Part shown: piece after piece, positions 53,377 through 62,982 of the stretch
Layout of the letters: each line of letters opens with the position of its first letter
Numbering within the stretch: position 1 is the stretch's first letter
NCBI GenBank assembly: GCA_019639195.1
Contig: JAHBSI010000001.1
Coordinates: 930,001-994,000, forward strand
Direction of reading: 5' to 3'
Length of the DNA: 64,000 bases
From: Acidobacteriota bacterium
GTDB taxonomy: Bacteria; Acidobacteriota; Blastocatellia; Pyrinomonadales; Pyrinomonadaceae
Translations under genes and position numbers: made by a program
Notes under the pieces: model-generated
What the model saw: the letters and a program-made list of their open reading frames with translations, nothing else
What the model was told of the DNA's origin: nothing
The model's database searches: none

Positions 53377-53864
53377 GGACATCTCGGCGGCGTGGCGGCG
53401 ATCGGAGGAGAGTTCGCGGCGTTTGTGGTTATTGCGGCTGGTTGCGAAATTCGGCCGCACCACACTTCCGGGCGACAGAGCCGCAATTGCTCTGAAAATG
53501 AGAGAAAATGAGAAAAACGCCCTCAAAAATTGCACGTTTTTTTGAAAGTCACCCTCCAATTTACGCCTGATTTTGAAGATCCGCCGAAAAACGCGCAAAA
53601 AAACGACATTTTTTCTAAAAATGAGACAAAATGCGATAACCCGATGCCTTTTCAATAACTTAACACGGCGTTTTTCGTGTATTTTTGGCCGATCCGGCAC
53701 TTTTTACGCGTCGGGAGGAAAGCTCGTTTTACCATTTGCGGCGATAGTGAAGATCGCAGGGTTTTCTGACCTCTGAAATTGCGATTTTGGCGTGATTATT
53801 CGATAATTATTGGTTTTGAGAATCTCGCCGGCAAGCGGCGTTGCTTATCAGTATAAAAACGAGC
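53377..53864 (+). other. Gene-poor AT-rich stretch
   Basis: About 490 bases with no credible gene. Several reading frames are low-complexity and Lys/Arg/Phe-rich. The stretch contains runs of repeated aaaatgag/aaaaacg. Nothing functional is recognised. Confidence 0.5.
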
Positions 53865-53954
53865 AGAAGATCCGAATCCGGCCTGAGGTGCGGAGCAAGC
53901 GAAGCTCGGCCTCTCGCAAATTCGACGCGAGCCACCGGGCGGGATCTTCTTTTT
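53865..53954 (+). ncRNA. Nested-stem leader RNA ending in a terminator-like stem, ahead of hppA
   Basis: An outer stem AGAAGATCC (53865-53873) pairs with GGATCTTCT (53942-53950) and is followed by TTTTAA. Inside are GAGG-tgcg-GAGC-aagcgaa-GCTC-gg-CCTC (near 53885-53913) and CTCGC-loop-GCGAG (near 53912-53931). This makes a three-way junction of about 86 bases whose last arm could act as an intrinsic terminator 14 bases before the hppA ATG. It looks like an attenuator or riboswitch, but matches no consensus I know. Confidence 0.45.
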
Positions 53955-53963
53955 AACACAACT

Positions 53964-56084
53964 ATGAACGAAAACGTAATTTATCTGGTGCCGGCATTCG
54001 GCATTCTGGGCCTGATCGTGATGGCGTATAAATCGGCCTGGGTCGGCAAACAGGACGCGGGCGATGACAATATGCGCGAACTCGCCGGCCACATTGCCGA
54101 CGGCGCGATGGCATTCCTGCGTGCGGAATGGAAGGTGCTGAGCATCTTCGTGCTCTTTACCGCCGCACTGCTCGCCTATTCGGGCACGGTCCACGAGGTC
54201 AACGGCCGCCAGATCCATTCGAGCTGGGTCATTTGCCTCGCGTTCGTGATCGGTGCGGTCTTTTCAGCAACGGCCGGCTACATCGGTATGCGCGTTGCGA
54301 CAAAGGCGAACGTACGCACGACGCAGGCCGCCCGCACGAGCCTAAAACAGGCACTGAAAGTTTCGTTCACAGGCGGCACGGTCATGGGCCTCGGCGTCGC
54401 AGGCCTCGCAGTTCTCGGGCTCGGCGGCCTCTTCATCGCATTCCTCGCTATGTTCGCCCACCTAGAAGCAAATCAGGTGAGAACCGCGATCGAGGTCCTC
54501 ACGGGCTTCTCGCTCGGCGCCGAATCCATCGCGCTTTTTTCACGCGTCGGCGGCGGAATCTATACAAAAGCGGCTGACGTCGGCGCAGACCTCGTCGGCA
54601 AGGTTGAGGCCGGCATTCCGGAAGACGACGTTCGCAACCCCGCGACGATCGCAGACAACGTCGGCGATAACGTAGGCGACGTCGCAGGCATGGGCGCCGA
54701 CCTTTTCGGTTCGTATGTTGCGACGATCCTCGCAACGATGGTGCTCGGCCAGGAGGTCGTCGTTCGCGACGCAATGGGCGGAATGTCGCCCATTCTGCTG
54801 CCGATGATCATCTGCGGCCTCGGCATCGTTTTCTCGATCGTCGGCACATTCTTCGTAAAGATCAAGGACGAGAAGGCAAGCGTCCAGAACGCCTTGAACC
54901 TCGGCAACTGGCTGTCGATGATCCTGACGGTCATCGCCTCGTACTTCGTCGTAAATTGGATGCTGCCCGAAGGCACTCTCAGCCTCCGCTCTGTGACATT
55001 CAACCGCGCAGGCGTCTTTGGCGCGATCGTCGTCGGAACGGTCGTAGGCGCGATCATGAGCTTTGTGACCGAATATTACACCGCGATGGGCAAGGCCCCG
55101 GTGAAGTCGATCATTCAGCAATCTTCGACCGGACACGCCACCAACATCATCGGCGGACTCTCCGTCGGTATGAAATCGACCGTCGTCCCGATCCTGACGC
55201 TCGCCGGCGGCATCATGGCATCGTACTACTTCGCAGGCCTTTACGGCGTCGCGATCGCAGCTGCGGGTATGATGGCGACAACAGCGATGCAGCTCGCGAT
55301 CGACGCTTTTGGCCCAATTGCAGATAATGCAGGCGGCATAGCAGAAATGAGCCAACTTCCGCCGGAGGTTCGCGAACGCACCGATAACCTTGATGCGGTT
55401 GGAAATACAACCGCCGCAACCGGCAAGGGGTTCGCAATTGCGAGTGCGGCCCTGACATCACTGGCACTCTTTGCGGCCTTTGTCGGGATCGCAGGTATCG
55501 ACCGCATCGACATCTACAAAGCGAACGTTCTCGCCGGACTTTTTGTCGGCGGAATGATCCCGTTCATCTTCTCCGCCCTTTGTATTCAGGCGGTCGGACG
55601 CGCTGCAATGGACATGGTGCAGGAGGTGCGCCGTCAATTCCGTGAGATCCCCGGCATTATGGAATACAAAGCGAAGCCGGAATATGAGAAGTGCGTCGCC
55701 ATCTCTACCCAGGCTTCGATCCGCGAAATGATCTTGCCCGGTGCGATCGCGCTTGTGACGCCGGTGATCGTAGGCTTCATCTTCGGCCCGGAAGTTCTTG
55801 GTGGTCTTCTCGCTGGCGTGACGGTCTCGGGTGTTTTGATGGGCATCTTCCAGTCCAACGCGGGCGGTGCCTGGGACAATGCGAAGAAGTCGTTTGAAAA
55901 GGGCGTTGAGATCAATGGCGAGGTCTTCTACAAGAAGAGTGAACCGCACAAGGCCTCGGTGACCGGCGACACGGTCGGTGACCCTTTCAAGGACACATCA
56001 GGCCCATCGATGAACATCCTGATCAAGCTTATGTCCATCGTCTCGCTTATCATCGCTCCATATATCTTTGGGATCGGTCAATAA
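53964..56084 (+). CDS. hppA: Membrane-bound ion-pumping pyrophosphatase
   Basis: 706 residues from ATG 53964; no Shine-Dalgarno is seen. About 15-16 helices. PPi-binding motifs: [20 protein letters not shown] (near 207), [20 protein letters not shown] and the C-terminal DNAKKSFE. The motif [13 protein letters not shown] has Ala where potassium-independent enzymes have Lys, so it is probably potassium-dependent. The DLFES Glu that marks sodium pumps is Gly here ([11 protein letters not shown]), favouring proton transport. It couples pyrophosphate hydrolysis to ion export. Monocistronic, with a strong terminator. Confidence 0.95.
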   Translation: MNENVIYLVPAFGILGLIVMAYKSAWVGKQDAGDDNMRELAGHIADGAMAFLRAEWKVLSIFVLFTAALLAYSGTVHEVNGRQIHSSWVICLAFVIGAVFSATAGYIGMRVATKANVRTTQAARTSLKQALKVSFTGGTVMGLGVAGLAVLGLGGLFIAFLAMFAHLEANQVRTAIEVLTGFSLGAESIALFSRVGGGIYTKAADVGADLVGKVEAGIPEDDVRNPATIADNVGDNVGDVAGMGADLFGSYVATILATMVLGQEVVVRDAMGGMSPILLPMIICGLGIVFSIVGTFFVKIKDEKASVQNALNLGNWLSMILTVIASYFVVNWMLPEGTLSLRSVTFNRAGVFGAIVVGTVVGAIMSFVTEYYTAMGKAPVKSIIQQSSTGHATNIIGGLSVGMKSTVVPILTLAGGIMASYYFAGLYGVAIAAAGMMATTAMQLAIDAFGPIADNAGGIAEMSQLPPEVRERTDNLDAVGNTTAATGKGFAIASAALTSLALFAAFVGIAGIDRIDIYKANVLAGLFVGGMIPFIFSALCIQAVGRAAMDMVQEVRRQFREIPGIMEYKAKPEYEKCVAISTQASIREMILPGAIALVTPVIVGFIFGPEVLGGLLAGVTVSGVLMGIFQSNAGGAWDNAKKSFEKGVEINGEVFYKKSEPHKASVTGDTVGDPFKDTSGPSMNILIKLMSIVSLIIAPYIFGIGQ

Positions 56085-56110
56085 ATTCTTAAGTCCCCCG
56101 GAAATTGAAA

Positions 56111-56142
56111 AGACGCAAGGCGACCACCTTGCGTCTTTTTTT
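56111..56142 (+). terminator. Intrinsic terminator of hppA
   Basis: Perfect 10-bp stem AGACGCAAGG (56111-56120) and CCTTGCGTCT (56127-56136) with a six-base loop, then TTTTTT. Confidence 0.88.
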
Positions 56143-56162
56143 GACCTTACGTTTCGTTGCGT

Positions 56163-56714
56163 CTAGCCGAATGCCGGTGGCGGTGGCGGAGCTCCAACAG
56201 GAGCGGCAGCTCGGTAGAACTGCTTCAACTGCCGTACGGCGAGGTAGCCGCGGATCAGTTGATAAAGGGCGAATGCGTGGAAGAGTGCCATGAAGGCGTC
56301 GCCAAAGGCAAGAGCAAGCAGTCCGTCGAAGAAATATAGGACGATGCCGATCACAAAGACAGAACCAACAAGCCTTGCCGAATAATAGCCGGCCAACGCA
56401 AATCCGATCACAACGATCAGATCAAATCCTGTCGCGACTACACGGACAGCATTGGATGAACCGTTCATGATGAAAACTTCAGCGATCCCATCAACAACCT
56501 CGGTTATCCCAAGCCCGGCAAGAAAATGAAAATTCGCGCTTAGCAGGTAAGCGGCGGAGTTTACGACAGAAAGACCGGCGATCCAGTAAAACCAGTGAGC
56601 CCCGCGTTTTGCGTGTGCTTCGAGTTCGAGGTCGGGACCGGCAGGAACGGCGCTGTTGGCATCATTGGAACCGGCATGTGGACGCGGTTCGTCCAACCCG
56701 AGTATATCGCTCAT
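56163..56714 (-). CDS. Small polytopic membrane protein, unknown function
   Basis: 183 residues. A Pro/Asp-rich cytoplasmic N-terminus (DILGLDEPRPHAGSND) of about 35 residues precedes four hydrophobic helices: WFYWIAGLSVVNSAAYLLSA, an amphipathic GITEVVDGIAEVFI, VRVVATGFDLIVVIGFALAG and LVGSVFVIGIVLYFFDGLLA. The C-terminus is Pro-rich. No family recognised. No promoter could be picked out. Confidence 0.65.
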   Translation of the reverse strand: MSDILGLDEPRPHAGSNDANSAVPAGPDLELEAHAKRGAHWFYWIAGLSVVNSAAYLLSANFHFLAGLGITEVVDGIAEVFIMNGSSNAVRVVATGFDLIVVIGFALAGYYSARLVGSVFVIGIVLYFFDGLLALAFGDAFMALFHAFALYQLIRGYLAVRQLKQFYRAAAPVGAPPPPPAFG

Positions 56715-56790
56715 GTTTCCCTTTTTCGAGAGGTGGTCAGAAAATTACTTTGGGAAATGTATCACGGGTCTGCTCGTTCGACAATGCCGC

Positions 56791-57903
56791 CTAGCTCTTC
56801 GCCCGAAGCAACTCAACAAACCTCTCAAACAGATATTCTGAATCGTGCGGCCCGGGTGCTGATTCGGGATGGTATTGTACCGAGAAGATCGGGAGCGTTT
56901 TGTGACGAAGTCCGGCGACGGTGTTGTCATTGAGATTGACGTGCGTCACCTCGACCTCTGCGGGCAGAGAATCCGCATCGACGGCGAAACCGTGGTTGTG
57001 CGACGCGATCTCGATCTTGCCGGTCGTAAGGTCTTTGATCGGCTGATTTCCGCCTCGGTGGCCGAATTTTAGTTTGTAGGTCTTGCCGCCAAAGGCTTCG
57101 CCCAGAAGTTGATGGCCAAGACAAATGCCGAAGATCGGCGTCTCGCTCTCGGCAAGCTTTCGGATCTCGGCGATAGTTTCCCGCATCGAGGCCGGATCGC
57201 CCGGGCCGTTCGAGAGGAAAATACCGTCCGGCTTTAAAGCGAGCACTTCAGCGGCAGAGGTTTCGGCCGGAACGACCGTAATACGGCAGCCAAATCTTGC
57301 GAACTCCCGCAAGCTGTTTGTCTTTACACCGAAGTCGAACGCGACGATGTGGTATCTCGTTGGCTCGACCGATCTCGCTTCCGGTTGGTATTCAAAAGCC
57401 TGGTCAACGGTCACGCTGCTTGCAAGCTCGCGATCCTGCATTCCCGGCTGTTCGAGGACCTTCCGAAGGAGAGACGCCGTATCTGTGTCCACCGACGAGA
57501 TGCCGGCACGCATGGCACCTTTATCGCGGATATGGCGAACGAGCGCACGCGTATCTATATGCTCGATCCCGACAATGTTGTTGGTCTTTAGATACTCATC
57601 GAGGGACATCGTCGAGCGAAAGTTTGAAACGATGCGGCTCGATTCGCGAACAACGAAACCTTCCGCCCAGGTCCTTCGGCTTTCGACATCTTCGGCGTTT
57701 ACGCCGTAATTGCCGATCAACGGATACGTCATCGTAACGATCTGTCCCGCGTAGGACGGATCCGTCAGTATCTCCTGATATCCGGTCATCGAGGTGTTGA
57801 ACACGATCTCGCCAAAAGTCTCACCGACGGCGCCGAACGAGATACCTTCAAACGCACGCCCATCCTCAAGGACAAGGATCGCCTTTACACTTTGCTCCTG
57901 CAT
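56791..57903 (-). CDS. carA: Carbamoyl-phosphate synthase small subunit
   Basis: 370 residues. The N-terminal domain has [19 protein letters not shown] and [20 protein letters not shown]. The glutaminase domain has the catalytic Cys in [17 protein letters not shown] (near 256-272) and the His/Glu in [13 protein letters not shown] (near 345). CarA releases ammonia from glutamine for CarB in arginine and pyrimidine synthesis. carB is not adjacent on either side, an uncommon layout. The 3' end is 77 bases from the next gene. Confidence 0.97.
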   Translation of the reverse strand: MQEQSVKAILVLEDGRAFEGISFGAVGETFGEIVFNTSMTGYQEILTDPSYAGQIVTMTYPLIGNYGVNAEDVESRRTWAEGFVVRESSRIVSNFRSTMSLDEYLKTNNIVGIEHIDTRALVRHIRDKGAMRAGISSVDTDTASLLRKVLEQPGMQDRELASSVTVDQAFEYQPEARSVEPTRYHIVAFDFGVKTNSLREFARFGCRITVVPAETSAAEVLALKPDGIFLSNGPGDPASMRETIAEIRKLAESETPIFGICLGHQLLGEAFGGKTYKLKFGHRGGNQPIKDLTTGKIEIASHNHGFAVDADSLPAEVEVTHVNLNDNTVAGLRHKTLPIFSVQYHPESAPGPHDSEYLFERFVELLRAKS

Positions 57904-57964
57904 CAGGGTTTGATTTTAACTGACGACCTAACTGTTGGCGAAGTTGGAAGCAGCAATTCTCGAC

Positions 57965-58678
57965 CTATTGGCTTAGGTCGTCTTCTGCGGGACCGGCCGG
58001 TGTTGGCGATGGAATTGGGTTCGGATACTCGCCGTGTTCGAGAAATCCAATATTTGAGGGCTTCCAGTAGCGGAAGAATGCCTTTCCGTAGATGTATTTT
58101 TCCGGCACAAGGCCCCAGGAACGCGAATCAAGTGAGTTATCACGGTTATCGCCAAGCACGAAATAGTGATGCTTTTCTACGATCCGCGGCGAAAGATTCG
58201 GAAACGAACTGTTATGCGCCGAGTCAAGATAGTCTTCGTTGAGCACATTGCCGTTAATGATCACCTTTCCGGAGCGGATCTCAACCGTCTCTCCGGGCAA
58301 CCCGATCACCCGTTTTACAAAACTCTTGTCCGGATCGTTCGGGTACCAAAAGACGACAATATCGCCGCGTTCGATGTGCCCCCAGCTATATCCCTGGATC
58401 TTGTAGTAAACAAGCTTGTTGACGAGCAGCCGCTCGCCGTCGTGCAATTCCGGCAGCATTGACGTGCCCTCGACGACCACGGGTTGGACAAAGAAGACAC
58501 CGAACAGGATAAAGACGACAATGATCAGAAAGATATCGCGGGCGAGTTTAAATCCTTCAGAAAGCAGGCCGTGGCGAGATTCGCGCTTTAAGGACGTAAC
58601 GACCACATCCGGGTCATCGGCAGGATGAATCTCACCGAAGGCGATCTGTTTATTTTTCCGGGAATTGAACATTGCCAA
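57965..58678 (-). CDS. lepB: Signal peptidase I
   Basis: 237 residues with one N-terminal helix (IFLIIVVFILFGVFF, about 49-63). The catalytic Ser S73 lies in VEGTSMLPEL and the Lys K122 in SFVKRVIGLPGE; the structural motif GDNRDNSLDSRSWGLVP follows. It removes signal peptides on the outer face of the inner membrane. The last 25 residues are Pro-rich and probably disordered. It lies 62 bases upstream of carA on the same strand, so a shared transcript is possible. Confidence 0.96.
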   Translation of the reverse strand: MAMFNSRKNKQIAFGEIHPADDPDVVVTSLKRESRHGLLSEGFKLARDIFLIIVVFILFGVFFVQPVVVEGTSMLPELHDGERLLVNKLVYYKIQGYSWGHIERGDIVVFWYPNDPDKSFVKRVIGLPGETVEIRSGKVIINGNVLNEDYLDSAHNSSFPNLSPRIVEKHHYFVLGDNRDNSLDSRSWGLVPEKYIYGKAFFRYWKPSNIGFLEHGEYPNPIPSPTPAGPAEDDLSQ

Positions 58679-58841
58679 CGGGTTTGACGCTCAAAAAACG
58701 CGATAAAGTTGCAAGCATCCCGAATCGAGCTACCGAGAAATGCCCTCAAGTATTTATAATCAAGTCAGAGGATACGTGTTGTCAAAGGAAATCTTTGATT
58801 CTACGCCCCGAAACCACCCAAATGCAGGAGCCTCCACAGAA

Positions 58842-59966
58842 ATGAATCCCACTTTACGATCTCAATTCGCCGCAACCGAGACCTTTGCCTATTTAAATAG
58901 TGCTGCCGTTGCACCGCCACCGAAAGCGGCGGTCGATGCTGTCCATTTCCAACTGGAAGACGCCTCTCGCTTTGGCGGCCTTCGTTTCGGCGCGTGGGTG
59001 GACACTAAGAAGCGATGCCGCAAGCTCATGGCCGAAATTCTTGGCTGCTTGGACGAACAGGTCGCTTTCATGCGGAACACGTCGGATGGTTTTGCCTCGA
59101 TCGCCAATGGGCTTAAATGGAACGCCGGCGACAATATCGTGAGTTTTGCGGATGAATTCCCAGCTAATTTCTACGCGTGGCGGGACGTACGCGATCGTTA
59201 CGGCGTAGAGCTAAAACTAGCGCCCGAACGCGGTGGCCGCATCGATCTGGACGAACTTATCGCTTTGATCGACCACAATACACGCCTTGTTACCATCAGT
59301 TCGGTGCAGTTTGCGTCCGGTTTCAGAAGCGACCTTGCCCGCATTGCCGAGGCTGCGCACAAGGTCGATGCCTTATTCTGTGTCGATCTTATCCAAGGGT
59401 TGGGCGCACACGCATATGACCTGCAAGGACTCGGGGTCGATGCCGCTTGCGGAGCTTCGCATAAGTGGCTGTGCGCACCTGAAGGACTCGGTTACATTTA
59501 CCTGTCTGATCGTGCCCGCGATCGCATCTCACCGACCCTCGTTGGTTGGATCAGCGTCGAAGATGCCTGGGATTTTGCCGATAGAGAACAGAACTATAAG
59601 CCCAATGCACTCGCTTGGGAAACGGGCACCGGCCCTTCGGCTTTGTTCTACGGACTTGAGGAAAGCTTAAAGCTCCTGATCGGAGCGGACCTCAAAAAGG
59701 TGGAGGCCTATCTCGACGAGCTGTCTCAGTATCTTTGCGAAAAGATCGCGTCGAAGAATTACGAGATCTTAAGCTCCCGAAAGGAAGGCGAACGTTCCGC
59801 GATCGTTTGTGTTCGGCATAAGGACGGAATTCCGCCCAATGAGATCTCTGCACGTCTCGAGGAGGCAAAGGTGCTTGTCAGTCCTCGGCTCGACCGCATA
59901 CGCATCGCACCGCATTTCTTCAACAATACCGACGATATTGACCGTCTGATCGACGCTCTGATCTGA
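58842..59966 (+). CDS. Class V aminotransferase / cysteine-desulfurase-like PLP enzyme
   Basis: 374 residues from ATG 58842 (AGGAG 12 bases upstream); a longer frame to 58740 is less likely. PLP fold: AYLNSAAVAPPPKAAVDAV, FMRNTSDGFASIANGL, FCVDLIQGLGAH and the PLP Lys K208 in CGASHKWLCAPEGLGY. It resembles the IscS/CsdA group by fold, but no active Cys is seen at the usual place, so it is not a typical desulfurase. Kynureninase-like or isopenicillin-epimerase-like enzymes are alternatives. The substrate is unknown. Confidence 0.8.
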   Translation: MNPTLRSQFAATETFAYLNSAAVAPPPKAAVDAVHFQLEDASRFGGLRFGAWVDTKKRCRKLMAEILGCLDEQVAFMRNTSDGFASIANGLKWNAGDNIVSFADEFPANFYAWRDVRDRYGVELKLAPERGGRIDLDELIALIDHNTRLVTISSVQFASGFRSDLARIAEAAHKVDALFCVDLIQGLGAHAYDLQGLGVDAACGASHKWLCAPEGLGYIYLSDRARDRISPTLVGWISVEDAWDFADREQNYKPNALAWETGTGPSALFYGLEESLKLLIGADLKKVEAYLDELSQYLCEKIASKNYEILSSRKEGERSAIVCVRHKDGIPPNEISARLEEAKVLVSPRLDRIRIAPHFFNNTDDIDRLIDALI

Positions 59967-59975
59967 GGCAAAAGG

Positions 59976-60731
59976 CTACTCTTTCCCTGCGACCTCGGGG
60001 GTGAGGCCATCCAGGTTAAGGCGGACCATACCGCCCGCGTCAGAGAACGTCGGCATTCGTGCCCGTTCTCTTTCGCGGTAGCGGAAATAGAGTATTCCGC
60101 ACAAAAGCCCGAACACGCACGCAAGCCCGATCCCGATCATTATCGCAAAGAACGTCGAGAGGAAAACGCCCGCGGTCGTTATCGTAAAATCTCGCTCGGC
60201 TTTGGTTGGGATGTCCGGCTGCTCGCCTAACCATTGCACATATTTTTGATACTTTACCTGATCGAGCAGAGCATTGGCCGCCGCCGTATCAGTTGCATCA
60301 AATACAAAAGCGCTGTAGTTGCCGATCCGTCGATAGGCGGTCGCGCTCCCCGACGGAATTGCAGCAGTGATCTTTCCGTCCTCAAAGATCGAAACCTGCG
60401 GCGTCGGGAACTCAACTATGACCAACCTTCCGGCCGGATAGACGGCCGTTGCGGCCTCAACACCCGCGGTGAAATCAATGACGGAAAGTTCGGGCCGTTC
60501 GCCGGTGGCCTGTGTCAATTCGGCAAGCGTCCGGGCGTGGACCGCTGAGGTGCGCACCGACTCAAGCTCCGGAAGGTGCAAAATGACCGCAGGCGTCTTA
60601 TCTTCCACAGGTTCGGCCTGCTTTTGTGCCTGCTGCGCTGCCGCCTGTATTCCCGCAAACAGTAACAGCACGACGGCAGACCTAAAATGTAGTGTGTGAA
60701 GCGACCTCACGGTTTTCAAAACGAACCGCAT
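59976..60731 (-). CDS. Exported DUF6599-like protein with C-terminal membrane helix
   Basis: 251 residues from ATG 60731, chosen because RSAVVLLLFAGIQAAAQ then forms the signal end; other ATGs at 60770 and 60854 would lengthen the N-terminus. A mature domain of about 150 residues has GRLVIVEFPTPQVSIFEDGK and GNYSAFVFDATDTAAANALL, then one helix (VFLSTFFAIMIGIGLACVFG) and a basic tail (YFRYRERERAR). The family is known in Acidobacteriota; function is unknown. Confidence 0.6.
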   Translation of the reverse strand: MRFVLKTVRSLHTLHFRSAVVLLLFAGIQAAAQQAQKQAEPVEDKTPAVILHLPELESVRTSAVHARTLAELTQATGERPELSVIDFTAGVEAATAVYPAGRLVIVEFPTPQVSIFEDGKITAAIPSGSATAYRRIGNYSAFVFDATDTAAANALLDQVKYQKYVQWLGEQPDIPTKAERDFTITTAGVFLSTFFAIMIGIGLACVFGLLCGILYFRYRERERARMPTFSDAGGMVRLNLDGLTPEVAGKE

Positions 60732-60813
60732 ACGATGTTTGGTGTCCAATAAATATGGAGATTTTAGCATTTCCAAGAGAATAATCGAGTTCGGCGAGAT
60801 ATTTTGACGAATC

Positions 60814-60829
60814 TGCACCATTTGGTGCA
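60814..60829. promoter_or_regulatory. Perfect 7-bp inverted repeat, possible operator
   Basis: TGCACCA-TT-TGGTGCA at 60814-60829, in the divergent space between the DUF6599-like gene and the sigma factor gene. A related but imperfect TGCACC-N6-GGTGTA occurs near 15569-15586, ahead of the large exported protein. The binding protein is unknown. Confidence 0.35.
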
Positions 60830-60968
60830 AAACTAACCGAGCTCGCTCGTTCATTAGACAGCCGAAACTAATATTTGATGCGCGGCGAATATAGAAAATA
60901 TGCCTAAAAAGTTGAACAAAACGCTCAAACTGGCGTGTTTAAGAGACTTAGCCGCAAAATCGCTCGGT

Positions 60969-60985
60969 TTGGCACGGCAATTGTT
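60969..60985 (+). promoter_or_regulatory. Candidate sigma-54 promoter ahead of the ECF sigma gene
   Basis: TTGGCACG-GCAA-TTGTT: the -24 element is exact (TGGCACG) and the 10-base spacing from GG to the -12 dinucleotide is correct, but that dinucleotide is GT instead of GC. No other convincing promoter was found in the 280 bases. Confidence 0.3.
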
Positions 60986-61011
60986 TAAGGAATAGGCAGG
61001 AGGGGAGAGCA

Positions 61012-61677
61012 ATGACAACAGAAGCATTAAACTTTCCGGTTTTTCATAGTCACAACGGCGTAAGCGCGGACAACGTGGTCTTTGACACAGCTCCGTCTGC
61101 AAGCCTAAAGAAGGCGAAGGATCTCGATCTGGCACAGGCAGCGGCCGAAGGCAGTATGCCGGCGTTCGAAGAGCTCTACAATCGCCATCATCGCAGGGTT
61201 TACGCGATCTGCCTGCGGATGCTCCAGAACGCTTCAGAGGCGGAAGATCTGACGCAGGACGTTTTTATCCAGCTTTATCGCAAAATAGGCAGCTTTCGCG
61301 GTGATTCGGCCTTTACTACCTGGCTGCATCGCATGACCGTTAACCAGGTCCTGATGCACTTCAGAAAGCGTACGGTCAAGTTCGAGAAGGTCACCGAAGA
61401 GGGTGAAACACCCGACCAGATCGTCGCGGGTACAACCAACCCTATGAAGATGCAGGTCGTCGATAAGATCGCCCTTGAAGACGCGATCGAGCAGCTGCCC
61501 GACGGTTACAAGAATGTTTTCGTCCTGCACGACGTCGAAGGCTTCGAACACGAAGAGGTCGCTAAGATCCTCGGATGCTCGGTCGGCACGTCGAAATCAC
61601 AACTTCACAAAGCGAGGCTGAAACTTCAGCGTCTGCTCAAGAAGAAAGCAAATCCACGCCTGATTGGCTGGAGCTAA
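61012..61677 (+). CDS. ECF sigma factor (RpoE-like)
   Basis: 221 residues with AGGAGGGGAG ahead of the ATG. Region 2: [20 protein letters not shown] and [21 protein letters not shown], with [18 protein letters not shown]; region 4: [20 protein letters not shown] and [20 protein letters not shown]. The N-terminal 35 residues are an unusual extension. It directs RNA polymerase to a small regulon. No anti-sigma gene follows (a terminator and a converging gene do), so control is by other means. Confidence 0.92.
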   Translation: MTTEALNFPVFHSHNGVSADNVVFDTAPSASLKKAKDLDLAQAAAEGSMPAFEELYNRHHRRVYAICLRMLQNASEAEDLTQDVFIQLYRKIGSFRGDSAFTTWLHRMTVNQVLMHFRKRTVKFEKVTEEGETPDQIVAGTTNPMKMQVVDKIALEDAIEQLPDGYKNVFVLHDVEGFEHEEVAKILGCSVGTSKSQLHKARLKLQRLLKKKANPRLIGWS

Positions 61678-61709
61678 ACTCTCCTATTATCACCGGATCC
61701 TATTCAAAG

Positions 61710-61740
61710 CCGCCTGCGCAAACACAGGCGGTTTTTTATT
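61710..61740 (+). terminator. Intrinsic terminator of the sigma factor gene
   Basis: CCGCCTG (61710-61716) pairs with CAGGCGG (61725-61731) around an 8-base loop, followed by TTTTTTATT. Confidence 0.88.
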
Positions 61741-61800
61741 GCCGAATTCTAACTGGGCAAGCCAACGTTATAGAAGCCTGCGAGGGGCGTTGCTCTCGGT

Positions 61801-62949
61801 TTACTCGCCCCATTCTTCCTCTTTTACGTTGATGTTTCGGCGGCGGAGTTCGGCGAGGAACGTTTCGGGGTCGATCGCTTTCTCCTGAGGGGCGGCACCG
61901 CGGGTCTTTACGCGACCGGAAGCCATCATCTGAGCGATGATCGACGCCGGAAAAGCGGTCGTCCGCATCATCGCCGAGACGTTGTTCTCGTGATCGAGAC
62001 TGTCAACGATCTCGAACCGCACGGTATGACTCTTGCCGTCTTTCTCGCCGATGGCCTCAACGCGAACGAGCACATGATCAGGCCCATCCGCAGGTAGATT
62101 CATTTCCAGCAGCTTTCCAAAGACCTTGCGCGGCACAAAGCTCTTGCCCGCAACCGATACTTCTTCGCTCGAACAAAGGCCGAGGTCGATCATCGTCTTG
62201 AACTTCGCACAGTGTCCGGCGTAACGGATCGTCTTGTAGTCGAGTTCGCGGAGTTTGCCGAGGAAGGTCTCGGGGAGCGTCGATGTTCCGCCCGAGGTTT
62301 GAAAGGCTTCGAGCGGCGGAAAGCCTTCGAAAGCGATGTCTTCGATCTCGGTCATTGATTCGACCTCAACGATCTTTCCCTCACGGATCACTCGGGCCGG
62401 TTCGATGTATTCGTTTATAAGGCCTTCGACGCTGAAAACCAGCTGATAATCGAGCGGCGGTTCGGGTTGTTGCGGCAGGCCGCCGACACGTATTCGAACG
62501 CTCTTGCCAGAATCAAGCCGAGAGACCGCAAGCTCGGCAAGGATCGACACCATTCCCGGTGCAAGGCCGCAGTCGGGGATGATATTCACGCCGGACGAAC
62601 GCGCTTCCGCGTCGAGAGCAAGCTGCTCATCGACGATCGTGTTGTTGCCGCCGAGGTCGCAAAAGTTTGCACCGGCCGCGATCGCCGCACGCGAAAGCGA
62701 GACGTTATACCAATAATTTACGCAGGAGATCACGGCGTCGTGCCCGCGCATCAGCTCAACCGCCGCATTTTCGTCAGATGCGTCAAAGGCGACGGCGGCC
62801 GTTTTCTCCGGAAACTGAGCCGCAACTGCGCGAGCCTTTTCGAGATCAGAATCGGCGACCGTTACACCAATTACGTCCGGCGAATTCCGCACAAGGTCAA
62901 AAACGGCACCGTGTCCCATACGGCCGGCGCCAAGCACAAGTATCTTCAT
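61801..62949 (-). CDS. Saccharopine-dehydrogenase-like NAD(P)-binding oxidoreductase
   Basis: 382 residues. N-terminal Rossmann motif ILVLGAGRMGHGAVFDLV (about 3-20), DSDLEKARAVAAQF, and HDAVISCVNYWYNVSLSRAA. The middle has DLGGNNTIVDEQL and IIPDCGLAPGMVSILAEL, the lysine/saccharopine dehydrogenase signature. Similar enzymes act on lysine, saccharopine or carboxynorspermidine. The substrate is not decided by sequence. The 3' end is 60 bases from the sigma terminator. Confidence 0.82.
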   Translation of the reverse strand: MKILVLGAGRMGHGAVFDLVRNSPDVIGVTVADSDLEKARAVAAQFPEKTAAVAFDASDENAAVELMRGHDAVISCVNYWYNVSLSRAAIAAGANFCDLGGNNTIVDEQLALDAEARSSGVNIIPDCGLAPGMVSILAELAVSRLDSGKSVRIRVGGLPQQPEPPLDYQLVFSVEGLINEYIEPARVIREGKIVEVESMTEIEDIAFEGFPPLEAFQTSGGTSTLPETFLGKLRELDYKTIRYAGHCAKFKTMIDLGLCSSEEVSVAGKSFVPRKVFGKLLEMNLPADGPDHVLVRVEAIGEKDGKSHTVRFEIVDSLDHENNVSAMMRTTAFPASIIAQMMASGRVKTRGAAPQEKAIDPETFLAELRRRNINVKEEEWGE

Positions 62950-62982
62950 AATGTCTGTTGAAAATTAAAACGGTCCGTGAGC

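Noticed and set aside
53356..53700. A 114-codon minus-strand frame rich in Phe, Arg and Lys
   Set aside because: Low complexity, no ribosome site and no domain, in an otherwise gene-free AT-rich stretch.
53865..53954. A fluoride (crcB-type) or c-di-AMP (ydaO-type) riboswitch
   Set aside because: Neither consensus could be aligned to the stems seen; only a structured leader of unknown class can be supported.
53841..53963. A 41-residue upstream extension of the pyrophosphatase
   Set aside because: The extra residues are polar and unlike the hydrophobic N-terminal helix of the family, which starts directly after ATG 53964; the extension lies over the leader RNA.
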